Assembly (NCBI GenBank): GCA_016218715.1
Contig: JACRDG010000112.1
Location: 124,001 to 188,000, forward strand
Direction: 5' to 3'
Length of the DNA stretch: 64,000 nt
Source: Desulfomonile tiedjei
Lineage (GTDB): Bacteria > Desulfobacterota > Desulfomonilia > Desulfomonilales > Desulfomonilaceae
The notes under the pieces were generated by a model, which worked only from the letters and a program-made list of their open reading frames with translations, had not been told where the DNA came from and did not search any database. Below, piece by piece: positions 53,693 to 62,563 of the stretch (the first letter of the stretch is position 1; each line of letters opens with the position of its first letter). A program made the translations under genes and the position numbers.

Positions 53693-53722
53693 ATTATAGC
53701 ATCCTGCCCACTCTTGGAGCAA
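53693..53722 (-). promoter_or_regulatory. Sigma-70 promoter of mglB-mglA
   Basis: On the minus strand TTGCTC and a consensus TATAAT are 18 bases apart. It lies in the 292-base gap between DUF4388 and mglB and would drive mglB, mglA and the genes after them. Nothing else is seen in that gap. Confidence 0.7.
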
Positions 53723-53849
53723 GATTTTTGACAGCGCAAGCCTTCGGAGTCGCTCTTCAAGGGAGTCGCGGTGGAGGGGTCGCACCGACCCTTCCAACCT
53801 GGAACAACGGTTCGTTGACCTGGTCGGCTTGCCGCCGCCGCACTGCTTA

Positions 53850-54191
53850 TTAGGGCGGGGCTGGAGTCTCGATACGGCGCATGCTCTCCATGAGCAGGAA
53901 GTCCCAACTCTCGTGGATTGTCTCCGTTTCGACCGGAACGTTGTCGCATTCAAACACTCCCAGTTCCCAGGAGATGATTTCGTAAAACGCTTCCTCCCCT
54001 TTGAGCGCTCCCGTTTCGGCGTGGGTTATCTCGCCCTCTTTCACCACGATAAACCCAGACCGGGCACCACTTCTCACGTGCATCCGGCAACTATTTCGGC
54101 CTATACAGACGAGCTGTATTACATCCGGGAGGCTCGTGTTGGTCACCGTCCCGCTGAATCCCGGGGATTTCACGTGGGCGTCATCCTGCAT
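53850..54191 (-). CDS. DUF4388 domain protein
   Basis: A 113-residue DUF4388 protein: FSGTVTNTSLPDVIQLVCIGRNSCRMHVRSG then GFIVVKEGEITHAETGALKGEEAFYEIISWELGVFE is the full domain. These proteins occur with two-component, c-di-GMP and MglA genes in delta-proteobacteria, with scaffold roles that are not well defined. ATG 54191 is preferred; a TTG at 54227 is in frame. It opens the minus-strand signalling block, with its own promoter at 54371-54399. Confidence 0.85.
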   Translation of the reverse strand: MQDDAHVKSPGFSGTVTNTSLPDVIQLVCIGRNSCRMHVRSGARSGFIVVKEGEITHAETGALKGEEAFYEIISWELGVFECDNVPVETETIHESWDFLLMESMRRIETPAPP

Positions 54192-54602
54192 GCTCGTCAC
54201 ACGCCCTGCGCAGATGTTCGGTGGCAACCTTCATGGGGTCCGTACATACCTCTTCACCGAAGACATCGATCCAGCACGAGAGTCGCCGTCCGACCAACAG
54301 GCCTCAGAAAACCGCAATTCTCTTGTACCAACGAAGACACGACTGGGTCGGACAAATTTTCACGCGGTTCACTATACCAGTGTTGTAAAATAAAATCAAT
54401 AAATTCGCTGCGGCTGAACGTAGCTGCTCCCCCTCGGGAACCCTTCCGGGAGACGCGTATTCTCAGCTATCTGGCTTCGCGAGCGGGAAATACCTGGAGA
54501 CGCGACCGGCTGCCGCGACAGTGGTTTCGCAAGAGATTGCGGTAACAAACCAATATCCCTCCTGATTCACCGTCAGTGAGTGGCACCACCAAGGAGAACC
54601 GA
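54192..54602. other. Divergent gap, promoter only
   Basis: This gap between DUF4388 and the small membrane protein gene holds one good minus-strand promoter (54371-54399). The segment 54360-54420 is AT-rich. No gene is supported. Confidence 0.5.
54371..54399 (-). promoter_or_regulatory. Sigma-70 promoter of the DUF4388 gene
   Basis: On the minus strand TTGATT and TATAGT are exactly 17 bases apart, in an AT-rich stretch, about 170 bases before the DUF4388 start. Confidence 0.72.
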
Positions 54603-54809
54603 ATGGCCGGCGCCAAGTTCCTGAAACCGACCTCCAAGATCGTCCTCTGCATTCTCGGAATGATGATCATGGCATACTTCATCTACCCCGACCTTACTGC
54701 GGGCACCCTCAGCGATCGTTTGACCATCCTGCGGATAGCCGTCTTCATCGGTTTTGCCTATCTTCTGGTTCAGAGCGTGCGCGAACGGGAAAAGTCATCC
54801 GGCCGGTGA
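54603..54809 (+). CDS. Small membrane protein
   Basis: A 68-residue protein with two membrane segments (about residues 11-30 and 42-58) separated by a short loop (PDLTAGTLSDRLTI). AAGGAG before ATG 54603 is a good ribosome site. I recognise no family; the neighbours give no hint of function. Confidence 0.6.
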   Translation: MAGAKFLKPTSKIVLCILGMMIMAYFIYPDLTAGTLSDRLTILRIAVFIGFAYLLVQSVREREKSSGR

Positions 54810-54967
54810 AGATCGCGCCTTGACGCCATCGGCCACGGGAGTCGTTCGCCGGACTTCCGTACGGCTGCGAGCCGAGCCCGGTGAGGTCTCTCCTGTCGCG
54901 ATTAAAGCTCCTGGAACAACGGGGGGGTTGCGCCCAACTCTTAGCGCGCCGGCGTCGACCAGGCGCG

Positions 54968-55017
54968 GTGGGTCACGGTGTCCCATTCGCGACGAGTACG
55001 CGACCGAACTTGTGAGA
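54968..55017 (+). repeat. Family A repeat remnant
   Basis: ACGGTGTCCCATTCG then ACGCGACCGAACTTGTGAGA carries the two outer ends of family A without the palindromic centre. It may be a deletion product of a full copy. The region 54810-55286 around it holds no gene; the promoter at 55201-55229 is its other feature. Confidence 0.5.
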
Positions 55018-55200
55018 TGGAGCACTTGAGCGGCGAGGCCCGGAATCTGCAGAGCGGTCGTTCATCCAACATTCCCATTGATTCAAGCCTATTGGCTTTC
55101 ATGGAAGGAGCGCGGAGCAACTCCCAGAGCCTGTCCGATTTAATTATTACGTAAAGAACAAGAAAAGCGTATTGATATGGTTTTTTCTTCACTTAGTCTC

Positions 55201-55229
55201 TTGAGATTTCTTTACCAATGTGATATGAT
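55201..55229 (+). promoter_or_regulatory. Sigma-70 promoter of the Cys-rich protein gene
   Basis: TTGAGA and TATGAT are exactly 17 bases apart in an AT-rich stretch. The transcript would start near 55236, about 50 bases before the start codon at 55287. Confidence 0.78.
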
Positions 55230-55286
55230 CAACTCACTAAGTGTCTTACAGAACGGCACATATCTCTACACAAGGTGAGGTCCATT

Positions 55287-55730
55287 ATGGCAAGGGTTGT
55301 GGTTGTCATCGTGGGGTCGTTGATTTTCATGTCAGGGTTGTTCCAGAGCCCTGCCGAGTCTTACAACTGCTGTCCACCGCCGCCGCCTCCGTGCATCCAG
55401 CAGTGTCTCATAACCAAGATGATTCCCTGTGTGCGCACCGAAATGGTGGCAGAAGTTCAGCCGTGCACACGGTCCGTTCCGGTAACCAAGGTAGGGTACC
55501 GGACACAGAAGATTATGCTGAAGGGATGCCCGGTCGGCCAACCGTGTGGGATCGATCCGTGTACCAAGTGCTGCCCGCAGCCGTTTTGCCAGGTGGTCAG
55601 CCAGAAGGTACCTTATTACTATTGTGAGTACAGGAAGGTTCCCTCATATAACATCGTGTACAAGCCAGTGTGTCGTACGGTCATGATGCCTCAGCTGTAT
55701 AACGTGCAGGCCATACCTCTGTGCAAGTAG
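55287..55730 (+). CDS. Cys-rich secreted protein
   Basis: A 147-residue exported protein: signal peptide VVVVIVGSLIFMSGLF, then about 120 residues with 15 Cys and many Pro and Tyr. Motifs such as PVTKVGYRTQKIML and PSYNIVYKPVCRTVMMPQLYNV recall the YTV-type Cys/Tyr-rich surface proteins known from Planctomycetes, but the match is loose. The many Cys suggest a cross-linked coat or surface component. GAGG six bases before ATG 55287 and a strong promoter support real expression. Confidence 0.7.
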   Translation: MARVVVVIVGSLIFMSGLFQSPAESYNCCPPPPPPCIQQCLITKMIPCVRTEMVAEVQPCTRSVPVTKVGYRTQKIMLKGCPVGQPCGIDPCTKCCPQPFCQVVSQKVPYYYCEYRKVPSYNIVYKPVCRTVMMPQLYNVQAIPLCK

Positions 55731-55753
55731 GCCGCCGCTGATTCGGATAGGAG

Positions 55754-55773
55754 CGGGCACGGTTCCCGTGCCC
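55754..55773 (+). terminator. Hairpin after the Cys-rich gene
   Basis: GGGCACGG (55755-55762) pairs with CCGTGCCC (55766-55773) around a three-base loop. There is no T-run, so it may be a weak or factor-aided terminator. Confidence 0.45.
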
Positions 55774-55903
55774 CGAACTCCGATCTTACGACTGCGTTCT
55801 GTCACCTCGCCTTGGGAACGCCCGGAAGGGCGCATGGGTTCCTGCGCATTCCTGCGCCATTCCAATGCCGCGGCGGGTTGTCGGTCTTCCGCGATTATGG
55901 TGA

Positions 55904-55932
55904 TTGACATATACCTTCGCGTGTCGGATACT
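55904..55932 (+). promoter_or_regulatory. Sigma-70 promoter of the UDP-sugar gene
   Basis: A consensus TTGACA and GATACT are exactly 17 bases apart. Transcription would begin near 55939, 28 bases before the start codon at 55967. Confidence 0.75.
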
Positions 55933-55966
55933 GGGCGGGCAGAATTTTGGCAGGAGCGCAAACTGG

Positions 55967-56914
55967 ATGAGAAGCGTCCTTGTGACGGGCGGCGCGGGTT
56001 TTATCGGCAGCCACCTTGTGGAAACCTTGCTTGCCCGCGATGTGGAAGTCCTGTGCCTCGATAACTTCTTTACCGGAAGCAAAGAAAACGTCCTCCCCTT
56101 TGTCGGCCACCCGCATTTCGAGCTGATCCGCCACGACGTGGTCGAGCCGATCCTTCTGGAAGTGGACCAGATCTACCATCTGGCCTGTCCGGCATCTCCG
56201 ATCCATTACCAGAATAACCCCATCAAGACGCTCAAGACTTCGGTGCTCGGAACCCTCAACATGCTCGGGCTGGCCAAGCGGGTGAAGGCGCGGATTCTTC
56301 TGGCTTCCACTTCGGAGGTCTATGGTGACCCCGAACTGCATCCACAGCCGGAAACCTACTTCGGGAACGTCAACCCTGTGGGTCCCAGAGCTTGCTACGA
56401 TGAGGGGAAGCGAGCCGCCGAAACCCTTATGGTCGGTTACCGCGATTACAACGGGGTGAACGTGGCCATCGCCAGGATCTTCAACACCTATGGGCCGAGA
56501 ATGCTCCCCAACGACGGCCGCGTGGTCAGCAATTTCATCTGCCAGGCGTTGCGCGGCGAGGATCTGACCATCTACGGTACAGGCTCCCAGACCCGCTCGT
56601 TCTGTTACGTCTCCGACCTGGTAGACGGGCTCGTACGCCTCATGGAAAGCTCGGAGTCCGGTCCGGTGAACTTGGGCAATCCTCATGAGGTGACCGTCGA
56701 GGAACTGGCTCACATGGTTCTCCGCATGATCCCCGAGACGAAATCCGGGTTGGCCTACCGGCCGCTGCCGATGGACGACCCTACCCGCCGAAGACCGGAC
56801 ATATCCCGCGCACGAAACCTGCTGGGCTGGGGCCCGACAGTTCCGCTGGAAACGGGTCTTGAAGCCACCGTAGTCTATTTTCGCAAGCAGCTCGGTTCAC
56901 AGCGTGGGGCGTAA
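55967..56914 (+). CDS. UDP-glucuronate decarboxylase (UDP-xylose synthase)-like
   Basis: A 315-residue NAD-dependent SDR enzyme that probably converts UDP-glucuronate to UDP-xylose. [11 protein letters not shown] binds [22 protein letters not shown] and [14 protein letters not shown] are typical of this subfamily, and YDEGKRAAE holds the catalytic Y-x3-K. The PxSP...P pattern is that of UXS enzymes. AGGAG ten bases before ATG 55967. The product would feed surface polysaccharide, as may the gene cluster at 21.5-30.2 kb. It begins an operon with the flippase-like gene. Confidence 0.9.
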   Translation: MRSVLVTGGAGFIGSHLVETLLARDVEVLCLDNFFTGSKENVLPFVGHPHFELIRHDVVEPILLEVDQIYHLACPASPIHYQNNPIKTLKTSVLGTLNMLGLAKRVKARILLASTSEVYGDPELHPQPETYFGNVNPVGPRACYDEGKRAAETLMVGYRDYNGVNVAIARIFNTYGPRMLPNDGRVVSNFICQALRGEDLTIYGTGSQTRSFCYVSDLVDGLVRLMESSESGPVNLGNPHEVTVEELAHMVLRMIPETKSGLAYRPLPMDDPTRRRPDISRARNLLGWGPTVPLETGLEATVVYFRKQLGSQRGA

Positions 56915-56921
56915 CGTTGTC

Positions 56922-58001
56922 ATGAGTGCCGGCAAGAAGCGTACACTGCTGATCGTGGCTGGGACCGCGTTCGGCGCATTCTTTCTCTATCTGGCTTTCA
57001 GAGATATTTCCTGGACGGAGCTTGTCCACGGTATGGGGCAGATGCGACTCGTGTATCTGATCCCGTGTACGGTGGTCATGGTGATGATTCAATTGGCGAG
57101 GGCGGTGAGATTCGGCCTGATCCTGAAACCCTTCTGTTCGCTCACGACGAAACAGCTCTGGGACCTCCTCAACATATGGGCCGCGTCCACGATGTTTCTG
57201 CCCGCCCGGCTGGGTGAACTGACGCGACCGTACCTGCTGAAGCGCCGAGGTGTATCGTTTTCCAGCGCATTCGGCGCGGTGATCGTGGAGCGATTCTTCG
57301 ATCTGTCCGGACTTCTCCTGCTGGCCGCTCTCGTGTTGTGGTATTCTCCCGAGGTTCCGGCGTCGTACGCGATGGCGGGGAAGTTGCTCCTGGCCGCGTT
57401 GGTCGTCGGTTACGCTGCGGTGCTGCTCATACTCTCCAACCGGGAGAGGGTCCATGCCCTGTCCGAGCGGATCGTGGCCCGATTCCCCGGCCGCGCGACG
57501 GTCTTTGTGACCGGCACGGCCTTGCGCCTCATCGACGGCCTCGGGATCATGGCGAGCCTGCGGCAGGCGATCATTATTTTTCTCTGTTCCGTGGCCATTT
57601 GGGGATTGTTTTCGCTCTTGACCTATTTCTTCCTGGTCGCGTTTTCGGTGCAAGAGGCCTCTTTCCTCGTCGCGGTGACGATCCAGGTGTTCCTCTGCCT
57701 TGGTGTAGCCTTACCCTCCGCTCCCGGGTTTGTCGGGACGTTTCACGCGGCCGGGCGCTATGCCCTGGCTCTGTTCGGCATTCAGTCCGTGGTGGCCGTA
57801 TCGTTTGCCACGGCTTACCATCTTTTCAGTCTCGCAGGATGTCTGGTGCTGGGCTTCACCTCATATTTCACCAGCGATTTTCGCCTGGACCAGGCCATGC
57901 TTGCCGAGGACGACTCGTCGGATGAGGCGTCAGTCCCGGATGCGGCGGCCGCGAGTAATCCAGGCAGCGAAAGCGACGCGGGCAAGGAAATACCCCGGTA
58001 A
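56922..58001 (+). CDS. Lysylphosphatidylglycerol-synthase-TM-like membrane protein (UPF0104/YbhN)
   Basis: A 359-residue inner-membrane protein with eight or more helices. RFGLILKPFCSLTTKQLWDLLNIW and FLPARLGELTRPYLLKRR followed by VIVERFFDLSGLLLLAALV are the conserved segments of the AglD2/YbhN/LPG-synthase-TM family, probably moving lipids or lipid-linked sugars across the membrane. The pairing with a UDP-sugar enzyme fits a glycolipid role. ATG 56922 starts seven bases after the previous stop. Confidence 0.85.
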   Translation: MSAGKKRTLLIVAGTAFGAFFLYLAFRDISWTELVHGMGQMRLVYLIPCTVVMVMIQLARAVRFGLILKPFCSLTTKQLWDLLNIWAASTMFLPARLGELTRPYLLKRRGVSFSSAFGAVIVERFFDLSGLLLLAALVLWYSPEVPASYAMAGKLLLAALVVGYAAVLLILSNRERVHALSERIVARFPGRATVFVTGTALRLIDGLGIMASLRQAIIIFLCSVAIWGLFSLLTYFFLVAFSVQEASFLVAVTIQVFLCLGVALPSAPGFVGTFHAAGRYALALFGIQSVVAVSFATAYHLFSLAGCLVLGFTSYFTSDFRLDQAMLAEDDSSDEASVPDAAAASNPGSESDAGKEIPR

Positions 58002-58055
58002 TACGAATCCTTATTTCTTGTGACAGCGGCCGCGAACCAATTTGGGGAGGACGCG

Positions 58056-59399
58056 TTGAAGAGCTGGGCTGAGCTGGACAGAGAGTACATCTGGCACCCC
58101 TTTACGCAGATGCAGGAATGGCAGGGTTCAGAGCCCCTGGTGATCGAACGGGCCGAAGGGAACTATCTCATTGATGCGGAAGGGCGCCGTTACCTGGACG
58201 GCGTGTCCTCGCTCTGGGTAAACGTTCACGGGCACCGCAAGCGAGAAATCGACGAAGCCGTCACGCGGCAACTGGGTCAGGTCGCACATTCGACGCTGCT
58301 GGGACTGGCCAACACCGCGTCCATCGAGCTGGCGGGCAAGCTTGTCGCCGTCGCGCCGGAGGGCTTGAGCAAAGTCTTTTACTCGGATTCGGGCTCGACC
58401 GCAGTGGAAGTCGCCCTCAAGATCGCTTTCCAGTACTGGCGCAACCGCGGATACGAACACAAAACGCTCTTTGCCACCCTTTCCCAGGCGTACCACGGCG
58501 ACACCATAGGATCGGTCAGTCTCGGCGGCATCGACGTGTTTCACGCGATTTTTCAGCCGCTCCTCTTTCAGACGATCAGCATTCCAACCCCTTTCCCTTA
58601 CCACTATCCGAGCCTGAGCCCTGAAGAGTGCCGGGACCGGTCGCTCGACCACTTCAGGGCCGTGGCCGAAGACCGGGCGCATCAGATCGCCGCGCTGATC
58701 GTGGAGCCGTTGGTTCAAGGCGCGGCCGGTATGATAATCCACCCGCCGGGATTCTTGAAGGGGCTGGAGAAGATTTGCCGAGACCACGACATTCTGCTCA
58801 TCTGCGACGAGGTCGCCACCGGATTCGGCCGTACGGGCCGCATGTTCGCGTGCCAGCATGAAGATGTCCGCCCGGACATGATGGCGCTGGCCAAAGGTCT
58901 GACCGGCGGATACCTCCCGTTGGCTGCCACGCTGGCGACCGACGAGATCTATCGAGCGTTTCTGGGAGAACACAAGGACCTGCGGACGTTCTTCCACGGG
59001 CATAGCTACACGGGGAATGCATTGGCCTGCGCAGCGGCTTGTGCGTCCCTCGACCTCTTCGAGGCGGAGCACGTGCTCGAGAGGTCCCAGGAAAAGATCG
59101 GGCTCCTTGCGGAGCTGCTTGCGGCTGAAATCCAACCGTTGCCCCATGTGGGTGATGTCCGTCAGTGCGGTTTCATGGTCGGGATCGAGCTTATGGAGAA
59201 TGTGTCTCTCAGAAAGAGCTACCCCATGGACCTTCGGATGGGCGCGCGAGTGACTCAGACCGTGCGACGCCATGGAGTCATTTTGAGACCCCTGGGGGAC
59301 GTGGTCGTATTGATGCCGCCTCTTTCCATTACGCCGGACGAGATGCGGACGCTGATCTCCGCGACCGCCCGATCCATCAAGGAAACCTGTGGTGAGTAA
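58056..59399 (+). CDS. bioA: Adenosylmethionine-8-amino-7-oxononanoate aminotransferase
   Basis: Makes diaminopelargonate in biotin synthesis; cytosolic PLP enzyme. The 447 residues fit the family: [11 protein letters not shown] at the N-terminus, [42 protein letters not shown], and PLP lysine K280 in [15 protein letters not shown] 58056 is chosen because GGGGAGG lies five bases upstream; the frame stays open to GTG 58020. It is separated from the upstream membrane gene by about 55 bases and from bioD by a 386-base gap filled with repeats. bioB and bioF are not in the window. Confidence 0.95.
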   Translation: MKSWAELDREYIWHPFTQMQEWQGSEPLVIERAEGNYLIDAEGRRYLDGVSSLWVNVHGHRKREIDEAVTRQLGQVAHSTLLGLANTASIELAGKLVAVAPEGLSKVFYSDSGSTAVEVALKIAFQYWRNRGYEHKTLFATLSQAYHGDTIGSVSLGGIDVFHAIFQPLLFQTISIPTPFPYHYPSLSPEECRDRSLDHFRAVAEDRAHQIAALIVEPLVQGAAGMIIHPPGFLKGLEKICRDHDILLICDEVATGFGRTGRMFACQHEDVRPDMMALAKGLTGGYLPLAATLATDEIYRAFLGEHKDLRTFFHGHSYTGNALACAAACASLDLFEAEHVLERSQEKIGLLAELLAAEIQPLPHVGDVRQCGFMVGIELMENVSLRKSYPMDLRMGARVTQTVRRHGVILRPLGDVVVLMPPLSITPDEMRTLISATARSIKETCGE

Positions 59400-59439
59400 C
59401 GAGGAAGAATCTGAGAATCTGACGAGATTCTGAGGTGTT

Positions 59440-59582
59440 GCCGGGTAAGCCGGCAGCGGCTCCCATGCAAGCAACATGGATTCGGCCGCCGGAGTGGTGC
59501 CAATGGAGGAGAGTGGCCGGCAAGATGCCGGCCCCACCCAACGGCCAAGAGCAGGAAGGTCAAGGGAGACACGGTATTGCGA
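59440..59582 (-). repeat. Dispersed repeat family A, copy 5
   Basis: On the minus strand it reads GGGCCGGCATCTTGCCGGCC, then GGCCGAATCC and GCATGGGAGCC, in the same order as copy 1 at 22795-22945. The plus strand starts CCGGGTAAGCCGGCAGCGGC and ends GGGAGACACGGTATTGC. It lies between bioA and bioD. Confidence 0.85.
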
Positions 59583-59659
59583 GCCAACTGGGCTCCATTC
59601 GTCGGGTTCCGGTGAGCACGGCAGTGGCATGCGAACGGCCCCGCTCGCTGTTTTCCGGC

Positions 59660-59760
59660 TGAGTCTCGCGACGAATACCTTGCAGGGTGCGGTTCGCGTC
59701 GCTCACCGCACCCTGCAAGGCTTCCGCGCATACGCCATCGTCATTGTGCAATAATGCACT
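59660..59760 (-). repeat. Dispersed repeat family B, copy 2
   Basis: A 13-base perfect inverted repeat (TTGCAGGGTGCGG with CCGCACCCTGCAA) surrounds a core of GAGCGACGCGAA type. The reverse complement aligns with 21298-21405. It ends about 25 bases before the bioD start, so it may form an RNA hairpin in the bioD leader. Confidence 0.8.
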
Positions 59761-59785
59761 AAGTCCACCACCACAGCGGGGGAAC

Positions 59786-60538
59786 TTGTCACGTACCTGT
59801 ATCACGAAAGGATTGTTCGTCACCGGCACTGACACGGGGGTTGGCAAGACTCTCGTCGCAGCGGGACTGGTGAGACTTGCCCGCATGCACGGTGTGGCTG
59901 CGGTTGCCGTGAAACCGTTGGAAACCGGGTGTTCTCTGCAAGAAGGCATTCTCTACCCCGAAGACGGCGCGTTTCTTCGGGACGCGGCGGAAAGGGCACT
60001 CACCCTCGATGAGTGTGCGCCATACCGGTTCTCGCTCCCCGCGGCGCCTGCGAGAGCCGCAGAGGCCGAGGGTCGGGTACTCGACCTTGCGCTCATCGAA
60101 CAACATATCCGGCTGTTGGAAGGCCGCTGGGACCTGGTTGTGGTGGAAGGAGCCGGAGGCCTTATGGTGCCCATTGACGGGAAGCTCATGATGATCGACC
60201 TGATTCAGCGCCTTGGGTACCCTACGCTGCTGGTGGCGAGATCGAGGCTCGGCACGATCAACCACACCCTCCTCAGCGTGGCAGCTCTTCACCAACGATC
60301 GCTCGCGGTCGCGGGGATCGTCCTCTCCGTCTCCGCAGGCGAGGCAGGCCCGGAAGAGGAGCACACCCCGGCGGATATTGCCCGCATGGTCGACGAGATT
60401 CCCGTGGTAATGGTGCCGTACCTTACGGCTGAGGAAAGAAGCGACCCTTCCCGAATCGCCGCGATCCTGGAGCGAAACTGGAAGCGAGAAGTGTGGAGCC
60501 GATGGATCGGCGGCGGCGAATCGCATGTCCCTGGATAG
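59786..60538 (+). CDS. bioD: Dethiobiotin synthetase
   Basis: Closes the ureido ring of dethiobiotin with ATP and CO2. The 250 residues begin near TKGLFVTGTDTGVGKT, the P-loop with K21; VAVKPLETGC and VVVEGAGGLMVPIDG are further active-site segments. TTG 59786 is chosen, four bases after a run of five G; the upstream open frame runs into a dispersed repeat. The C-terminal part is full length. It is followed closely by the cupin and HDAC-like genes. Confidence 0.93.
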   Translation: MSRTCITKGLFVTGTDTGVGKTLVAAGLVRLARMHGVAAVAVKPLETGCSLQEGILYPEDGAFLRDAAERALTLDECAPYRFSLPAAPARAAEAEGRVLDLALIEQHIRLLEGRWDLVVVEGAGGLMVPIDGKLMMIDLIQRLGYPTLLVARSRLGTINHTLLSVAALHQRSLAVAGIVLSVSAGEAGPEEEHTPADIARMVDEIPVVMVPYLTAEERSDPSRIAAILERNWKREVWSRWIGGGESHVPG

Positions 60539-60581
60539 GACTGACGACCTGTTTATCGCGAGCAACCGAGAGGAGCGATCG

Positions 60582-60893
60582 ATGGCTTTCTGGAACCTGG
60601 CCACAGTGGAATTGGCGGCTTTTCGTCCCGGTGTCATGAGCAAAGCCGAATTGGGAGACAGTCTCATCATGGTTTGCATGGAAATCGGCCCGGGATTGGC
60701 AGATAACGGTCACGCCCATCCGTTCGACCAGTGCGGCGTGGTCCTGGAAGGCCGCATAGAGATGTTCGTGGGGACTGAACGGCGGGTGCTGAACCCCAAT
60801 GAGACCTACTTCATCCCTGCAGGCCAGCAACACGGCTGGAAAACCTTCGACGAGCCTGTCCGGGTTCTCGACGTATCGGCCCGCAAGGAATAG
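60582..60893 (+). CDS. Single-domain cupin
   Basis: A 103-residue cupin. GHAHPFDQCGVVLEGRIEM gives the first motif with two His, and FIPAGQQHGW the second. The metal site is complete. Function unknown; such cupins bind or sense small molecules. AGAGGAG before ATG 60582 supports the start; an in-frame ATG at 60525 overlaps bioD and lacks a site. It lies between bioD and the HDAC-like gene, probably in one transcript. Confidence 0.82.
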   Translation: MAFWNLATVELAAFRPGVMSKAELGDSLIMVCMEIGPGLADNGHAHPFDQCGVVLEGRIEMFVGTERRVLNPNETYFIPAGQQHGWKTFDEPVRVLDVSARKE

Positions 60894-61021
60894 GTTTTCC
60901 GAAAGCGGAGACATCCGCAACGGAAAGATACCCTCTCCGGTCGCTCGGTTCCCCGAATCGCCGCGTGGAAGCGGGAAAGACCGGGATCCCGAGAAGCCGC
61001 GCGGGCACGGAGGCGATCGCC

Positions 61022-61795
61022 ATGTCTGGAGCATCCTTGAAGGTCATCTACCACGATCTGTACCTCACCGATTATCCCACTGCCTCCTGCGAGACACCGT
61101 CGAGGGTCGAATCGATTATGAGGGTGTTGGGAAAGGACTACCCGATCCTGGAGCCGTCTCCTGCCGACGAAGAAGACATCCTCCTCGTGCATACCCCGTC
61201 AATCCTGGAATCGGTGAAACGAGAGCCGGACCTCTATTCCGCTGCCTTGATGGCTGCCGGAGGGGCCGTCATGGCCGCTGAACTCGCCTGCGAAGGACAG
61301 GTCAGCTTCGCGGCCGTGCGCCCTCCCGGGCATCATGCCAGTCCGGACGGTCACTGGGGATTCTGCTTCTTCAACAATGTGGCCATCTCTCTGGAAAAGC
61401 TGATTTACAACGGCAAGATCGCGCAGGCCCTCGTCCTGGACATCGACCTCCACTTCGGTGACGGAACCGACCGATTCTTCGCAGGCCGCAAGGATGTGGA
61501 GGTCGCCAACATCCAGGACAACCACCGGGAGGCGTTTCTCAGAAACGTCGATCGCGCCCTCAGCTCCCATGAATACGACATCATCGCGATCAGCGCGGGG
61601 TTCGACCGCCATGTCCACGACTGGGGCGGAACGCTCACCACGGACGACTATTTCACCTTCGGTCGCAGCGTGCGTGATTTCGCCGCGGACCGTTGCGAAG
61701 GAAGATGCTACGCGGTGCTGGAAGGCGGGTACAACATCGACGTGCTGGGTGAGAACGCACTCGCGCTCTGCAGGGGGCTCGAACCTACTCCGTGA
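61022..61795 (+). CDS. Histone-deacetylase-family amidohydrolase
   Basis: A 257-residue zinc hydrolase of the HDAC/acetoin-utilisation/polyamine-deacetylase family. RPPGHHASPD gives the catalytic His pair (104, 105), DIDLHFGDGT the zinc Asp/His (142, 144), and ISAGFD the third zinc Asp. The family C-terminal Tyr may be in LEGGYN. The bacterial substrate is unknown; polyamines or acyl-lysines are candidates. GGAGG eight bases before ATG 61022. It ends the bioD-cupin run. Confidence 0.9.
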   Translation: MSGASLKVIYHDLYLTDYPTASCETPSRVESIMRVLGKDYPILEPSPADEEDILLVHTPSILESVKREPDLYSAALMAAGGAVMAAELACEGQVSFAAVRPPGHHASPDGHWGFCFFNNVAISLEKLIYNGKIAQALVLDIDLHFGDGTDRFFAGRKDVEVANIQDNHREAFLRNVDRALSSHEYDIIAISAGFDRHVHDWGGTLTTDDYFTFGRSVRDFAADRCEGRCYAVLEGGYNIDVLGENALALCRGLEPTP

Positions 61796-62065
61796 AATCC
61801 TGCCGCAGGATCTCCGTTGGCAACCCCTTCCAAATGATGCTGCGGGTGCCACTGCTGGCTTGTCCAGCAGTGCGATTTCATTCGGAAAGAACTTCCTAGA
61901 ATGACGATAGGCAGACCATCAAAAAAGGGGCAGGCACTATCTTCTTGACAAAGCTGGCAATGATTTCCGCTAGTGCTGAATGAGAGTCTCTGTCTTTCGC
62001 ACAACGGCTGGAACAGGTTTATGAGCACGCAAGCGGTGCTCCGTTTGATGAGGAAGGTGCGAATC

Positions 62066-62446
62066 ATGTTGCCGATCATAAAGTTCTTGCCGTGGCAGGT
62101 TGTTTCGGCCGTAGCACTGGGATTGCTGATCGGTTCAATGGCTGGCTGCGCTTACAGAGATGAAGGAGTCGATTTCGACAAAGAGTTGACTATGAAAGAA
62201 GACGGGCTGGTTTATACAATTAGGGAGGACAAACCTTTCACAGGGAAAGCCTACTTAACCGTGTGTGGTCGGGAGTGTATGCCCTTCTTACATTGGGAAG
62301 GTGAATTTAAGGACGGGAAGAAGCACGGTACGTTTGTGTTTCCGGAATCTCGCAAATCCAATGACATCTTTCGTCCCGGTGGCAAGCACGTCGTACGGGT
62401 GAAGTTTAAGGATGGGATTGAAGTAGAACAAGCAAAGGTCCCGTAG
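62066..62446 (+). CDS. Lipoprotein with MORN-like motif
   Basis: A 126-residue lipoprotein: signal peptide with lipobox GSMAGC (Cys near residue 28), then a mature part with FTGKAYLTVCGRECMPFLHW and EGEFKDGKKHGTF, which is the YEGxxxxGKxHG pattern of MORN repeats as in YwqK-like proteins. It probably sits on the inner face of the outer membrane. ATG 62066 has GAGGAAGG at good spacing; ATG 62048 is also in frame and adds two basic residues to the signal. No partner is evident. Confidence 0.7.
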   Translation: MLPIIKFLPWQVVSAVALGLLIGSMAGCAYRDEGVDFDKELTMKEDGLVYTIREDKPFTGKAYLTVCGRECMPFLHWEGEFKDGKKHGTFVFPESRKSNDIFRPGGKHVVRVKFKDGIEVEQAKVP

Positions 62447-62473
62447 GATGCGGTGAGCGAAGCGAACCGCATC
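62447..62473 (+). repeat. Dispersed repeat family B, copy 3
   Basis: GATGCGGT and ACCGCATC form a perfect eight-base stem around GAGCGAAGCGA. It starts at the base after the lipoprotein stop and could also act as a terminator-like hairpin. Related sequence (GATGCGGTTCCCG) follows at about 62495. Confidence 0.7.
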
Positions 62474-62563
62474 TGTCGAGAAAACACCGCGAACGATGCG
62501 GTTCCCGTTTGTCACCGCCTCTTTGCACCTGCTGCATCCGACGGATTTCAGGCAAATACCCCA

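Noticed and set aside
53829-54545. 238-codon plus-strand frame over the DUF4388 gene
   Set aside because: Shadow of DUF4388 on the other strand; no domain and it crosses a promoter.
58128-59630. 500-codon minus-strand open frame over bioA
   Set aside because: Antisense shadow of bioA extended into a repeat; His/Arg-rich composition and no recognisable domain.
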